The notes under the pieces are model-generated. The model made no database searches. It saw only the letters and a program-made list of their open reading frames with translations, and was not told where the DNA came from. From Planctomyces sp. SH-PL14 (GTDB lineage: Bacteria; Planctomycetota; Planctomycetia; Planctomycetales; Planctomycetaceae): a stretch of DNA of 64,000 bases. Location of the stretch: assembly GCF_001610835.1 (NCBI RefSeq), contig NZ_CP011270.1, positions 3,242,001-3,306,000 of the forward strand, given 5' to 3'. Positions 24,790 to 34,699 of the stretch are shown here, piece by piece; position 1 is the stretch's first letter; the number at the start of each line of letters is the position of its first letter. The position numbers and the translations under genes are program-made.

Positions 24790-26190
24790 ATGACTACGCC
24801 GTCGCGTCGCGAACTCCTGTATGGCCTCGGGCTGGGACTCGGCAGCATCGCGCTGTCGTCGCTTCTTGCTGATGAGCAAGGCCCTTCCACGGGAGGGGGA
24901 CCGCTGGCGCCGCGGGCGGGGCATGTCGCGTCGAAGGCGAAGAACTGCATCTTCCTCATGATGGAAGGGGGGCCATCGCACCTCGACACCTTCGACCCCA
25001 AGCCCAAGCTCGATGAGCTGCACCTGCAGGCGTTCGTCCGGGAAGGGAAGGAGAAGTCGGCGATGGAGAGCGGGCGGCGGTACTACGTCCGCAGCCCGTT
25101 CCGGTTCCGCAAGACCGGCGAGTGCGGGGCCGACATGGCGGAGAACTGGAGTCATCTGGCCGGTGTGGCCGACGAGCTCTGCTTCTACCGCGGCTGTCAG
25201 GTCGACAGCGTGAACCACCCGACCGCGATGTACCAGATGAACTGCGGCAACCGGTTCGGTGGCGATCCGGGGCTGGGGGCGTGGGTGACATACGGGCTCG
25301 GCTCGCTGAACCGCGACCTGCCGGGGTTCGTCGTCCTTCCCGAGGTGAGTTATCCGCAGGGGGGCGCGGCAAACTGGAGCAACGGGTACCTGCCGGCGCA
25401 CTTTCAGGGAACGCCGCTGCGGCCCAAGGGGTCGCCGATCCTCGACCTGCAGCCTCCGGCGGATGTGACGTCGTCGCGGCAGCGGAAGAACCTCGATCTG
25501 CTGGCAACACTCAACGCCGCTCATGCGGAGCGGCATCCCGGTCACGACGAACTGGCGGCGCGGGCGGAGAACTATGAGCTGGCGTTCCGGATGCAGACGC
25601 AGGTCCCGGAGACGCTCGATCTCTCGGGGGAGCCGGAGCATGTCCACCGGATGTACGGCCTCGGCCAGGAGGCGACCGACGCCTTCGGTCGCAAGTGCCT
25701 CCTGGCGCGGAAGCTGATCGAGAAAGGGGTCCGGTTCGTCCAGCTCTACAATGGGACGTGGGACAGCCATGACTTCATCGAGCGGGCCCACGGCAACCTC
25801 GTCCGCGGGGTCGACCAGCCGATCGCGGCCCTGATCGCCGACCTCCGCCAGCGGGGACTCCTGGAGAGCACGCTGGTCGTGTGGTGCGGGGAGTTCGGGC
25901 GGACCCCGGACAACGGCGTGCGGCAGGGGACCGCGTACGGCCGCGACCACAACCCGCGGGCGATGACGATCTGGCTTGCCGGCGGCGGATGCCGGGCGGG
26001 GCACACGATCGGGGCGACGGACGAACTGGGGATGACGGCGGTCGAGGAGGTCCGGCACGTCCGCGATTTCCATGTCACGCTGCTGCGGCTGCTGGGGCTC
26101 GACGACAACAGGCTCACCTACTATCACGCGGGGCGGTTCAAGCAGCTGAGCCAGTTCGGCGGCAAAGTGATCGAGCCGCTGATCGCGTGA
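24790..26190 (+). CDS. DUF1501 domain-containing Tat-exported protein
   Basis: Start at the ATG at 24790, giving 466 residues; the frame upstream is only family B sequence. The N-terminus TTPSRRELLYGLGLGLGSIA is a twin-arginine signal. The DUF1501 features are clear: CIFLMMEGGPSHLDTFDPKP, MNCGNRFGGDPGLGAWVTYG, GVRFVQLYNGTWDSH, and LVVWCGEFGRTPDNG near the end. The family is related to the alkaline phosphatase/sulfatase fold and is exported folded; its substrate is unknown. It nearly always accompanies DUF1549/DUF1553 proteins, as here, and the following gene is a sulfatase. Confidence 0.93.
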   Translation: MTTPSRRELLYGLGLGLGSIALSSLLADEQGPSTGGGPLAPRAGHVASKAKNCIFLMMEGGPSHLDTFDPKPKLDELHLQAFVREGKEKSAMESGRRYYVRSPFRFRKTGECGADMAENWSHLAGVADELCFYRGCQVDSVNHPTAMYQMNCGNRFGGDPGLGAWVTYGLGSLNRDLPGFVVLPEVSYPQGGAANWSNGYLPAHFQGTPLRPKGSPILDLQPPADVTSSRQRKNLDLLATLNAAHAERHPGHDELAARAENYELAFRMQTQVPETLDLSGEPEHVHRMYGLGQEATDAFGRKCLLARKLIEKGVRFVQLYNGTWDSHDFIERAHGNLVRGVDQPIAALIADLRQRGLLESTLVVWCGEFGRTPDNGVRQGTAYGRDHNPRAMTIWLAGGGCRAGHTIGATDELGMTAVEEVRHVRDFHVTLLRLLGLDDNRLTYYHAGRFKQLSQFGGKVIEPLIA

Positions 26191-26244
26191 CCGGTCGGTG
26201 AGTCGGTTCGCAGCCTCCTCTGCCTTCCGTGGGAGAAGTCCGTG

Positions 26245-27675
26245 ATGACGAGAGTTTTTCGCTTCCGAGTGCTCGTCGCGGTCTGTGTCCTCCTCTTCGC
26301 GACGGGGCGGACCCGGGCTGACGAGAAGCCGGTTCGTCCGAATGTCCTTGTCTTTCTGATCGACGACCTCGGAGGCCGGGACATCGCGGTCGACGGATCG
26401 ACCTTTCATGAGACGCCGCACATCGACGCGCTGGCCCGGTCGGGTGTCCGGTTCACCGACTTCTACTCAGCCCATCCGGTCTGTTCGCCGACGCGGGCCG
26501 CGCTGATGACCGGCAAGGTCCCGCAGCGGCTGGGGATCACGGACTGGATCCATGCCGGGACTACGGTCGCGCTTCCCGCGGCCGAAGAGACGCTGGGGGA
26601 AGCGTTCCAGTCGCACGGTTATCAGACCGCCTACTTCGGCAAATGGCACCTTGGGGAGTCGGACGCCGATTTCCCGAAGCATCACGGCTTCGAATGGACG
26701 CGGTGCGTGAATCGGGGAGGCCAGCCGGCGTCGTATTACGCCCCCTTTCGTCGGCCGAGAAAGGGAGACGAACCGAACGGCCTGGATGTCCCGGACCTCG
26801 CGGACGCTCCACAGGACGCCTACCTGACCGACGTCCTGACCGGCCGGGCGATCGAGTTCCTTCGCCAGCGGGATGCGGCGCGGCCGTTTCTCCTCTGCTT
26901 CGGACACTACGCCGTCCACACGCCGATCCAGCCTCCTAAGGGACTGCCGGCGAAGTATCAGGAGAAGCGGGCAAAGACCTTTCGTGCGGGCGAAACACCG
27001 ACCGTCCCGGCACCGTTCGATGCGGTCTCGCGCGGCCGGCAGGACAATCCGGACTACGCCGCGATGGTGGAGAACCTCGACACGAACATCGGCCGGATGA
27101 TCGCCGCTCTCGGCGAGCTGAAGCTGCGGGAGAACACGATCGTGGTCTTCACCTCCGACAACGGCGGTCTCTGCACGCTCGCCCGCGGGAAACCGGGGCC
27201 GACCTGCAACCTGCCGCTCCGGAGCGGGAAGGGGTGGACCTACGAAGGGGGGATCCGGATCGCGACCTCGATCTCCTGGCCGGCAGGGCTCAAGCCCGCC
27301 GTTGCGAACGTTCAGGGTTATACGGCCGACCTCTATCCGACGCTCCTCGAACTGTGCGGCCTGCCGCTCCGTCCGGGGCAGCACCGGGACGGGGTGTCGC
27401 TGGCGGACGTTCTCCGCGGGGGCGAGCCCGGTCCGCTTCGCGAGCGGGACTTGGCCTGGTACTACCCGCATGAGCACGGTTCGGGGCACAAGCCGTCGGC
27501 GGCGATCCGCAGCGGCCGGTGGAAACTCGTTCACTTTCTGGGGAGCGGGCGGTCGGAACTGTTCGATCTGGAGAACGATCCCGGCGAGACGACCGACCTG
27601 AGCGCCATCGATCCCAACGGTGCCGCGCGGCTTGAGGAGCGGCTCAAGAGCTGGATCGCCGAGACGACCCGCTGA
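26245..27675 (+). CDS. Arylsulfatase-type sulfatase
   Basis: The ATG at 26245 has GGGAGAAG six bases upstream (a GTG lies directly before it). A signal peptide (VLVAVCVLLFATGRTRA) is followed by NVLVFLIDDLGGRDIA, the metal-binding aspartates, and CSPTRAALMTGKVPQRLG with the formylglycine cysteine at residue 80. The rest of the fold is present: YFGKWHLGE, ENLDTNIGRMI, VVFTSDNGGLC, GWTYEGGIRI. About 476 residues, normal for arylsulfatases. It removes sulfate from an extracellular ester, probably a polysaccharide. It is the third gene of the DUF1553-DUF1501-sulfatase set. Confidence 0.94.
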   Translation: MTRVFRFRVLVAVCVLLFATGRTRADEKPVRPNVLVFLIDDLGGRDIAVDGSTFHETPHIDALARSGVRFTDFYSAHPVCSPTRAALMTGKVPQRLGITDWIHAGTTVALPAAEETLGEAFQSHGYQTAYFGKWHLGESDADFPKHHGFEWTRCVNRGGQPASYYAPFRRPRKGDEPNGLDVPDLADAPQDAYLTDVLTGRAIEFLRQRDAARPFLLCFGHYAVHTPIQPPKGLPAKYQEKRAKTFRAGETPTVPAPFDAVSRGRQDNPDYAAMVENLDTNIGRMIAALGELKLRENTIVVFTSDNGGLCTLARGKPGPTCNLPLRSGKGWTYEGGIRIATSISWPAGLKPAVANVQGYTADLYPTLLELCGLPLRPGQHRDGVSLADVLRGGEPGPLRERDLAWYYPHEHGSGHKPSAAIRSGRWKLVHFLGSGRSELFDLENDPGETTDLSAIDPNGAARLEERLKSWIAETTR

Positions 27676-27979
27676 GGCGGCCGGGCTCGCGATCCGTTGG
27701 ACTTCGGCGGCCATGCGAAATCCCCGTGAACACTCTCGAAGTTGTCATACGGAGGCGGTTTGCGCGGCGAACCGGTCGGTTGTTCGGGGGTATTGAACTC
27801 GCTACAAACGCGCGTTCCGCAGACGTTCTCGGTTTCCCGGCCTGGCGGGGTGTCCAGGAAGCATCTGTCCCGACCTGTTGGTGTCGCCGCCCGGAGGCGT
27901 GCTCAGCGCACTCCCCTGCCGAGCCGGCGGCCATCGTCCAACTGTCCCGGACAGCCACGAAGTTCTGGAGCGAGTTTTC
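27676..27979. other. Intergenic region upstream of mdh
   Basis: This 304-bp stretch shows no coding frame that looks real and no member of the repeat families. It should contain the mdh promoter, but I cannot point to a convincing one. Confidence 0.5.
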
Positions 27980-28975
27980 ATGGCCAAGTCCCCCATTCAT
28001 GTCGCCATCACCGGCGCCGCCGGAAACATCGGATACGCCCTGACGTTCCGCATCGCCAGCGGGGAAGTCTTCGGTGCGGATCAGCCGGTCGTCATGCACC
28101 TCGTCGAAGTCCCGCCGGTCCTGAAGGCCCTCGACGGGGTCGAGATGGAACTGGAAGACTGCGCGTTCCCGACGCTGGCAGGCGTCAAGAAGGCTTCGAG
28201 CGACAACCTCCACGACGCTTTCGCGGACTGCAACTGGGTCCTGTGCGTCGGCAGCATCCCCCGCAAGGACGGGATGGAGCGGGCCGACCTGATCCGCATC
28301 AACGGGCCGATCTTCACGAACACCGGCAAGGCGATCGAAGCGACCGCCGCGAAGGACGTGCGGGTGCTGGTGGTCGGCAACCCGTGCAACACGAACTGCC
28401 TGATCGCCATGCACAACGCCCCCAAGGTCCCCCGCGACCGGTGGTTTGCGATGACGATGCTGGACCAGAACCGCGCCGTGAGCCAGCTCGCCAAGAAGGC
28501 GGGCCGTCCGGTGGCCAGCGTGAAGCATGTCGGGATCTGGGGGAACCACTCCGCCACGCAGTATCCGGACTTCTACCACGCGACGATCGACGGCCAGAAG
28601 GCGACGGACGTCATCAAGGACGAAGCCTGGCTGCAGACGACGTTCATCGACACCGTGCAGAAGCGCGGGGCGGCGGTGATCAAGGCCCGCGGCGCATCGA
28701 GCGCCGCCTCGGCGGCCAACGCAGTCCTCGACTCGGTGAAGGCGGCGGTCCGTCCGACCGGAGCGGGCGACTGTGCCAGCCTCGCGGTGTGCAGCGACGG
28801 GAGCTACGGCGTTGACGAAGGGCTGATCTTCGGCTTCCCGGTGACGAGCGACGGGCAGAACTGGAAGATCGTCAAGGGGATCGAGCACAACGAGTTCGCC
28901 CAGGCGAAGATCAAGATCACGCTCGACGAGCTCCGGACCGAGCGGGACACGGTCAAGGACCTGCTCCCCGGTTGA
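27980..28975 (+). CDS. mdh: Malate dehydrogenase (NAD-dependent)
   Basis: Start at the ATG at 27980, giving [20 protein letters not shown] and a 331-residue enzyme. It oxidises malate to oxaloacetate with NAD in the TCA cycle. Seen: the nucleotide-binding [39 protein letters not shown] with the substrate-loop region, and the active-site histidine in [12 protein letters not shown]. This wording belongs to the dimeric, cytosolic-type subgroup. The gene has its own strong terminator at 29052-29090 and appears monocistronic. Confidence 0.95.
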   Translation: MAKSPIHVAITGAAGNIGYALTFRIASGEVFGADQPVVMHLVEVPPVLKALDGVEMELEDCAFPTLAGVKKASSDNLHDAFADCNWVLCVGSIPRKDGMERADLIRINGPIFTNTGKAIEATAAKDVRVLVVGNPCNTNCLIAMHNAPKVPRDRWFAMTMLDQNRAVSQLAKKAGRPVASVKHVGIWGNHSATQYPDFYHATIDGQKATDVIKDEAWLQTTFIDTVQKRGAAVIKARGASSAASAANAVLDSVKAAVRPTGAGDCASLAVCSDGSYGVDEGLIFGFPVTSDGQNWKIVKGIEHNEFAQAKIKITLDELRTERDTVKDLLPG

Positions 28976-29051
28976 GCTTCGTAGGCCCGGAGGTGACTCC
29001 GCCTCTTCGAACGATGCCGGTCTGTCCGGGCATTTCACGTGCTGAGAGAAT

Positions 29052-29090
29052 CCAGCCGGCGGTCTTGCGACCGCCGGCTGGTTGCATTTT
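29052..29090 (+). terminator. Intrinsic terminator of mdh
   Basis: A perfect 13-bp stem, CCAGCCGGCGGTC (29052-29064) with GACCGCCGGCTGG (29069-29081), has a 4-base loop TTGC and is followed by TTGCATTTT. It lies 76 bp after the mdh stop. Confidence 0.88.
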
Positions 29091-29107
29091 CGGCGGTGCC
29101 TTTCGTC

Positions 29108-29728
29108 ATGTCTGTGCCGGTGGAGTTTCGTCGGTCGCTGGAGGAGCGGGGGATTCGCGATCCCCGTGTTCTGGAGGCGATGGCCCGGGTTCCGCGGGAG
29201 GAGTTCGTTCCGACGGCGCTTTGGGCTCGCGCTTATGAGGACCGGGCGTTACCGATCGAGGCGGAGCAGACGATCAGCCAGCCGTATGTCGTGGCGTGGA
29301 TGACGGAGCAGTTGCGCTTAAGCGGGACGGAGACTGTCCTCGAAGTCGGGACGGGGAGCGGCTATCAGACCGCGATCCTGGCGGAGCTGGTGGGGAGAGT
29401 GGTGACGATCGAGCGGGTCACTGAGCTGGCGCGGACCGCTCGCGAGCGACTGGAGGGGATGGGGTATTCGAACATTGAGTTCCATGTCGGTGATGGAACG
29501 CGGGGGTGGGGGGAGAGTGGGCCGTACGACGGGATTCTGGTGGCGGCGGGGACGGCGGAGGTGCCGCGGGAGCTGGTGGAGCAGTTGCGGGTGGGTGGGC
29601 GGCTTGTGATTCCGGTGGGTGTGCCGACGCGTCAGGTGATGAAGCTGGTGCAGAGGGTGGGTGAGGGTTTGACGGTGCGTGATCTGGGTGGTTGTGTGTT
29701 TGTGCCGCTGATCCGCGATCCGGAGTAA
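29108..29728 (+). CDS. pcm: Protein-L-isoaspartate O-methyltransferase
   Basis: The ATG at 29108 gives 206 residues, the usual size. The enzyme methylates L-isoaspartyl residues in damaged proteins with S-adenosylmethionine. Seen: MARVPREEFVP, AEQTISQPYVVAWMTEQL (PIMT signature), the SAM-binding EVGTGSGYQTAILAEL, VTIERVTELARTARERL, YDGILVAAGTAEVPRELVEQ and GGRLVIPVG. The gene begins only 18 bp after the mdh terminator. The 3' half uses G/T-rich codons more than its neighbours. Repeat A5 follows 14 bp after the stop. Confidence 0.95.
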   Translation: MSVPVEFRRSLEERGIRDPRVLEAMARVPREEFVPTALWARAYEDRALPIEAEQTISQPYVVAWMTEQLRLSGTETVLEVGTGSGYQTAILAELVGRVVTIERVTELARTARERLEGMGYSNIEFHVGDGTRGWGESGPYDGILVAAGTAEVPRELVEQLRVGGRLVIPVGVPTRQVMKLVQRVGEGLTVRDLGGCVFVPLIRDPE

Positions 29729-29742
29729 CGCCCCCCCAATCA

Positions 29743-30052
29743 CCGGGTCCAGGGGCACCCTGGTGGGGGATGCAAGGCGGAGAATCCCCTTTGCCCGCCG
29801 GAGGCTTTGGCCGTCGAGAGATGTCTGAAGGAGAGCGTGTCCAGACGCGGACAAGGTGCCGGATGCCCCTTCACCAACCCGCGGGGATTGCAAAGCGAGC
29901 GGTGAGTCCTCAACGCTGGTCCCACAAAGCGGGCGCCCGTTGCTTACCACGGTTCCTCATGGAAGCGCCTCCGGCGGCAAGGGGTGACCCCCTTGACCCC
30001 AACTGCCGTGGCACGTTGGGGCTGAGCAAGCACAGCCGCGCCGGCAAGAACG
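29743..30052 (+). repeat. Family A repeat, copy A5 (full length)
   Basis: Starts CCGGGTCCAGGGGCACCCTG and ends GCGCCGGCAAGAACG. The left-arm stem is weakened (GGCGGAGAATCCCC), while the right-arm stem AAGGGGTGACCCCCTT is intact. It separates the convergent pcm gene and the minus-strand gene at 30073, ending 20 bp from that gene's stop. Confidence 0.94.
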
Positions 30053-30072
30053 ACGTTTCGAGGAGGCCAGAG

Positions 30073-31209
30073 CTACTTGTAGAACGCCTTACTGATCCTG
30101 TTCAGCACCGGCTGCGTCTGCCGTACCACCACCAGCGGGCCAAACACCGTGGCACCCCCACCACCATCCCCCCACAACCCGAACTCCTCCGACTCCTGAA
30201 GCTTCCGGACAATCTCGTCCGGCGTTCCCTTCATCTTCACCCCGCCCTTGGCCCGCGTGTTGAACACCCGGACATGGTCCGGATAGTTCGCCTTGGCCTT
30301 CGACGTAATGAGCAGCGTCTCATGCGTGATCACCGCCCCCAGGTCGTGCGGCGCAAGCAGGCTCTCCAGAACTTCACCCGCCGTCTTCCCCTCGGGCTGT
30401 GGCTTCACGTTCTGCGTGTAGCCAACCCCCACATCACTCAATCCCTCGCCATCAACCCACACGAACACCGAGTAGGCGTTCGCAAACTCCGTCATCAGAT
30501 CCTTGAAGGGAAGCTCGTCCGCCACCTTGAGCTTCTTCGCACCCGGCTTCGCCAGATTGTCGGCGATCAGCTTCTCATTCTTCTCCGTCAGCGTCAGGGC
30601 CGGCTTCTTCCCCGTCCCCAGCTCCTGGTAGAGCTGACTGAAGAGCTGATCCAGCTTCGCATGCACCCGCGGAATCTGGCGGACCTTCAACTTCCCGTCC
30701 GCGACCTCAATCTCGCCGCCGTACTGGTCCGTATCCTTCCAGTGAGCCTCGACACACCCCCGCGCCAGATCGATGACCGCCTGATCGCTCTTCACGTGCG
30801 CGCCGAGCGGCTTGAGGTCGTACTCCTTGAGCATGAAGGCGTCTTCCGCAACGGGACGGGAGGTGATCTGCGGCCCGTCCTCCTTCTCAAGAAGCTCCAG
30901 GTGGTAGCCGTCGAGCGCGAGCCACAGGATGTTCCGGAGCGACATCCCCCGCAGTTCGAGGTTGAACTTGATGTTCGTCGTCACCAGTCCTTCGTTCTCG
31001 ATCGACGTCCGGTCGACGGAGACGTCGAGCTTGTGCTTATCGCGGAGGTCGGTGACGGCGTCTTCGAGGGTCTTGTCGCGCCACTGGATCGAGGCCGCGG
31101 AATCGAGGACCGAGAGGGCGGGGGGATCGGCGGCCCGCAGGGCCGCGAGGCTGCCGAGGGTTGCGGTCACGAATGCCGCCATCAGAAGAACAGACCGAAA
31201 CCGCACCAT
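30073..31209 (-). CDS. Secreted protein of unknown function (378 aa)
   Basis: Start at the ATG at 31209, which gives a signal peptide (MVRFRSVLLMAAFVTATLGS... cut near ALRAAD). The mature start SIQWRDKTLEDAVTDLRDKH resembles the short secretin/TonB N-terminal domain (STN), and ELRGMSLRNILWLALDGYHL fits that fold. A second copy-like stretch occurs at LPFKDLMTEFANAYSVFVWV and TAGEVLESLLAPHDLGAVIT. It may therefore carry two STN-like domains with a helical spacer, facing the periplasm. It lacks a secretin barrel. I do not recognise a named family. It is a single gene flanked by repeats A5 and A6. Confidence 0.75.
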   Translation of the reverse strand: MVRFRSVLLMAAFVTATLGSLAALRAADPPALSVLDSAASIQWRDKTLEDAVTDLRDKHKLDVSVDRTSIENEGLVTTNIKFNLELRGMSLRNILWLALDGYHLELLEKEDGPQITSRPVAEDAFMLKEYDLKPLGAHVKSDQAVIDLARGCVEAHWKDTDQYGGEIEVADGKLKVRQIPRVHAKLDQLFSQLYQELGTGKKPALTLTEKNEKLIADNLAKPGAKKLKVADELPFKDLMTEFANAYSVFVWVDGEGLSDVGVGYTQNVKPQPEGKTAGEVLESLLAPHDLGAVITHETLLITSKAKANYPDHVRVFNTRAKGGVKMKGTPDEIVRKLQESEEFGLWGDGGGGATVFGPLVVVRQTQPVLNRISKAFYK

Positions 31210-31290
31210 CGGATCAGCTCCACCGCAGTCGTATCGGGATGAGAGCTGCAGGATATCACACTGCACGGCCCGGCCGAATGCTCAATCCGC

Positions 31291-31612
31291 GTCCATGCCG
31301 GCGCGGCTCGATAGCTCAAACCCAACGTGCCACGGCAGCCTGTGTTGTTTCTTTGGCCCCCTTGCCGCCGGAGGCGTTTCCATGAGGAACCGTGAAAAAC
31401 AACGATCGCCCGCTTTGTGGGACCGGCGTTGCGGACTCACTGCCCGCCCTGGAATCGGAGCGGGTTGGTGAGGGGGCATACGGCACGGTGTCCTCGCTTG
31501 GATACTCACTCCTTCAGACGTCTCTCGACGGCCAGGCCTCCGGCGGGCAAAGGGGGCCAGAAAAACAACACAGGCCCCCTTGCATCCCCCACCAGGGTGC
31601 CCCTGGACCCGG
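31291..31612 (-). repeat. Family A repeat, copy A6 (full length, loop inserts in both arms)
   Basis: Reverse orientation: the tail comes first (GTCCATGCCGGCGCGG, then GCTCAAACCCAACGTGCC) and CCAGGGTGCCCCTGGACCCGG last. Both arms carry the 14-nt T/G-rich (or A/C-rich) loop between GGCC-type stems. On the plus strand the loop reads TGTGTTGTTTCTTT near 31350 but AGAAAAACAACACA near 31570, so one of them is inverted relative to other copies. It lies between divergent genes. Confidence 0.94.
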
Positions 31613-31738
31613 TCATAGGCTGCACTGGGTTGCCCCGACCTTCTGAATCACGGAGAGTAGCTTCGATCGGCCTTCCGCCCTGTCACCCGCGGAAACGCCC
31701 CCAAAACCCGAGCACGCTCCTTCGCGGTCCATCTCCCC

Positions 31739-32929
31739 ATGTCCTCTCTCTCCGCCTCCATCCCCGCCTCCCTCCGCCCACCCCGCCGCATCCTCATGGG
31801 ACCGGGACCAAGCGACACACCCGCCTCCGTCCTCGCCGCCCTCGGCGCTCCCACCGTCGGACACCTTGACCCCTACTTCCTCAAGGTCATGGACGAAACC
31901 CAGTCCATGCTCCGACAGGTCTTCCGCACCAGGAACGAACTGACGATGTCCGTCAGCGGCACCGGCAGCGCCGGCATGGAAGCGTGCGTCGTTAACCTCA
32001 TCGAGCCCGGCGACCGCATGCTCGTCGGAGTCAACGGCGTCTTCGGCGGACGGATGGCGGACGTCGCCGGCCGCTGCGGCGCGGAAGTGACCAAGATCGA
32101 ACGCCCCTTCGGCGAAGTCTTCGACCCGCAACAGATCGCCGACGCCGTCAAAGCGTCGAACCCCAAAGTCGTCGGCCTCATCCACGCCGAGACCTCGACC
32201 GGCGCCCGGCAACCCCTCGAAGAGATCACGAAGATCGTCCACGACGCCGGAGCCCTCCTCCTCATCGACTGCGTCACCTCGCTCGGCGGTCTCCCGGTCG
32301 AGATCGATGGCTGGGACGTCGACGCTGCCTATAGCGGCACGCAGAAGTGCCTGAGCTGCCCCCCCGGACTCGCTCCGGTCACCTTCAGCGCCCGGGCCCT
32401 CGACGTCATCAGCCGCCGCAAGACCAAGATCGCAAGCTGGTACCTCGACACCACGATGGTCCGCAACTACTGGAGCAGCCAGTCGCGGGCCTACCACCAC
32501 ACCGCCCCGATCAACATGAACTTCGCCTTCCACGAGGCGCTGCGGCTCGTGCTGGAGGAAGGACTCGAACAGCGGTGGGAACGACACCGGCGGAACCACG
32601 GGATGCTGCGGGCAGGACTCGAGGCGATGGGGCTGCAGTACGTCGTTGCCGAAGCCCATCGGCTCCCGATGCTGAACTCCGTCCGGATCCCCGAAGGAGT
32701 CGATGACAAGACCGCCCGCGGCTTCCTGCTCAGCGAGTACGGAATCGAGATCGGCGGCGGACTGGGACCGATGGCCGGCAAGGTGTGGCGGATCGGCCTG
32801 ATGGGAGAGACGTGCCAGAAGCGGAACGTGCTGCTGGTCCTAGGCGGGATCGAAGGCGCCCTGCGAGCCCAGGGGGTTTCCGTCTCCGCCGGCGCCGGCG
32901 TCGCGGCCGCCCTGGCGGCGGAAGCCTGA
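31739..32929 (+). CDS. Alanine-glyoxylate / serine-pyruvate aminotransferase family
   Basis: 396 residues, a PLP-dependent class V aminotransferase. Seen: [20 protein letters not shown] at the N-terminus, [49 protein letters not shown] with the PLP-binding aspartate, and the Schiff-base lysine K203 in [13 protein letters not shown]. The C-terminal small domain ([22 protein letters not shown]) is complete. It transfers amino groups between small 2-oxo acids such as glyoxylate and alanine or serine; exact substrates need testing. It is the first gene after repeat A6 and precedes a CPBP protease by 75 bp. Confidence 0.92.
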   Translation: MSSLSASIPASLRPPRRILMGPGPSDTPASVLAALGAPTVGHLDPYFLKVMDETQSMLRQVFRTRNELTMSVSGTGSAGMEACVVNLIEPGDRMLVGVNGVFGGRMADVAGRCGAEVTKIERPFGEVFDPQQIADAVKASNPKVVGLIHAETSTGARQPLEEITKIVHDAGALLLIDCVTSLGGLPVEIDGWDVDAAYSGTQKCLSCPPGLAPVTFSARALDVISRRKTKIASWYLDTTMVRNYWSSQSRAYHHTAPINMNFAFHEALRLVLEEGLEQRWERHRRNHGMLRAGLEAMGLQYVVAEAHRLPMLNSVRIPEGVDDKTARGFLLSEYGIEIGGGLGPMAGKVWRIGLMGETCQKRNVLLVLGGIEGALRAQGVSVSAGAGVAAALAAEA

Positions 32930-33004
32930 GGAAGCGGCCGGGCTCCCCGGTCCCCTCGTCCCCCGTGCCCCTTCTGGTCATTCCATCCTTCCGACGAGCC
33001 GTTC

Positions 33005-33880
33005 GTGTTCGAGATCCTTCCCGTCCTGGCTCAGATCGACGCGGCGGTCGAGCCCGTTCAGCCGGGAGGCTTCATCGCCGGGACCATGATCCTCTCCGCA
33101 CTCGCGGGCAGCTTCCTGTTCTGGTTGATGCTGTGGACGGGGGGCGAGCGGGTGTGGCAGGAGACCGTCCTGCGGGACCTACTGTCCCCCCCGCCCGAAG
33201 CAGACCGCTTCGTCGTTCCCCGGACCGCTTATGCCCTCGGGATCGGCATCGTCGGGATGATGATCGCGCTCAAGATCGTGAGCAGCTTCGCGCCGGCTTC
33301 GAACGTCGAGCTGACCGAAGGACGGATTCTCTCGGGCCTCGGGCTCGATCTGGCTCTCCAGCTCGTGACCTACGCGATCCTGGGCCTCGCGGTGCTGGCC
33401 GGTCCGCGGCCGCCACTGTGGCGGGCCATCCGCCCCGGACGTGAGGTCCTGCTAGGGCTCGCCGGATTCACGGCCGCGGTCGGACCGGTGCTCCTCCTGA
33501 TGATCGCGTCCCAGCCACTGCGGACGGAGAGCTCCGAGCACCAGTTCCTCCAGATCCTCCGCGACTCCCAGTCTCCGCTGGTGATGGGGCTGATCTGTGT
33601 TTCGGCTGCGGTGGTGGCGCCACTCTCAGAAGAGCTGACCTACCGCGTGATTCTCATGGGAGGGAGCGAGGCGAAGCTGGGCCCCGGGGTGGCCCTGATC
33701 GGATCATCGCTGCTGTTTGCAGTGATCCACGGGTTCCCCGACATGATCGCTCTCGTTCCGCTGGCCCTGATCCTGGGATGGATCTATCAGCGGACGCAGT
33801 CCTACATCGCGATCGTCACCACGCATGCCGCCTTCAACACGTTCAATCTGACGATGGTCCTCGTGCAGACGTGGCTTTGA
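33005..33880 (+). CDS. CPBP family intramembrane metalloprotease (CAAX-like)
   Basis: 291 residues with about seven hydrophobic helices and no cleavable signal. The three CPBP motifs are present: EELTYR (E-E-x-x-x-R), FAVIHG (F-x-x-x-H) and THAAFN (H-x-x-x-N), which bind the catalytic metal within the membrane. The family includes CAAX prenyl endopeptidases and bacteriocin-immunity proteins; the bacterial substrate is not known. Translation starts at a GTG at 33005 with no strong ribosome site. It follows the aminotransferase on the same strand. Confidence 0.9.
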   Translation: MFEILPVLAQIDAAVEPVQPGGFIAGTMILSALAGSFLFWLMLWTGGERVWQETVLRDLLSPPPEADRFVVPRTAYALGIGIVGMMIALKIVSSFAPASNVELTEGRILSGLGLDLALQLVTYAILGLAVLAGPRPPLWRAIRPGREVLLGLAGFTAAVGPVLLLMIASQPLRTESSEHQFLQILRDSQSPLVMGLICVSAAVVAPLSEELTYRVILMGGSEAKLGPGVALIGSSLLFAVIHGFPDMIALVPLALILGWIYQRTQSYIAIVTTHAAFNTFNLTMVLVQTWL

Positions 33881-33949
33881 AGGAGACGGGCCACCGGAAA
33901 GAGCACATCCGGCGCGTCAGGGCGGTCAGAGAGTGACCAGGCAGCACAA

Positions 33950-34051
33950 TCAGGCGGCGACGTGCAGAGCGGAGCCGATGAGCATCATCAGCCCCATCAT
34001 CCACACCGTCACCGTAAAAAGCCCGCCAAGAACAAATGCGATTGCTTTCAT
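33950..34051 (-). CDS. 33-residue single-helix membrane peptide
   Basis: A very short frame with an excellent ribosome site (AGGAAAGGAA seven bases before the ATG at 34051). The product MKAIAFVLGGLFTVTVWMMG and its last 13 residues form one hydrophobic helix, with one lysine at the start. It lies between the convergent CPBP gene and the PA2169-type gene, on the same strand as the latter. No family is recognised. Its existence rests on the ribosome site plus helix; it may modulate a membrane protein or be a stress peptide. Confidence 0.55.
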   Translation of the reverse strand: MKAIAFVLGGLFTVTVWMMGLMMLIGSALHVAA

Positions 34052-34228
34052 GATGGATTCCTTTCCTGCGATAGTCAGTCCCTTGGTAGCAACACAACTT
34101 CTCCAGCAAAGACGCTCTGCCTGATTTGAACAGGCCAGCCCCTGACGGTTCACGGGGAACCGCGTCGGCGAGCGTACCAGTACGGGCGGCTGCCGGACCG
34201 CCCGACTTCCCTCCAAGCTCCGTGTGGC

Positions 34229-34699
34229 TTACTCGGCACAGCACTCGTCGCGGAGCATTTTCACCCGATCATGCGACGCCTTGACCTGGGCATACTGCCG
34301 GGTCAGGACATCGTTCACGGCGCTCCCCGCGGTGTTACGCAGGACAGTCTCGTAGGCACCCTTGATATGGTCCTCACCCCGCTCCGCTTCGGAGAGGATG
34401 GCGTTCGCATCGTTGGACGTCAGGAGCTCGCGGACGTTGATCCACGTTCGATGGACGGCCGCGGCGTAAGACCCTTCGCGTCGGGCCTCCTCTCCGTTGC
34501 ATTCCACGAACGCGGACAGTTCGTCCGCCTGCTCCTGCCGCTGATTCGCAAAGTGCTCGAAGGCGGCCGAGATGGCGGCGTTCTCAATTTCGTTCGCGGC
34601 AAACCGGAATCCGTCACGAGCATCGATATTGGCTTGGATCAAATCCTGAAGCGCATCAATGGTTGCCGGTTCCAGATCGCACTTGGTTTCTAAGGCCAT
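34229..34699 (-). CDS. PA2169-type four-helix-bundle protein (DUF2383)
   Basis: The ATG at 34699 has AAGGAGA six bases upstream and gives 156 residues; the longer frame upstream lacks support. Pattern: ALQDLIQANIDARDGFRFAA, FEHFANQRQEQADELSAFVE, ARREGSYAAAVHRTWINVRE, AILSEAERGEDHIKGAYETV, a ferritin-like helical bundle typical of the PA2169/DUF2383 family. Acidic and histidine residues in the helices could bind metal, but this is not proven. Such proteins are usually stress-related. The next gene downstream is the 33-residue membrane peptide. Confidence 0.88.
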   Translation of the reverse strand: MALETKCDLEPATIDALQDLIQANIDARDGFRFAANEIENAAISAAFEHFANQRQEQADELSAFVECNGEEARREGSYAAAVHRTWINVRELLTSNDANAILSEAERGEDHIKGAYETVLRNTAGSAVNDVLTRQYAQVKASHDRVKMLRDECCAE

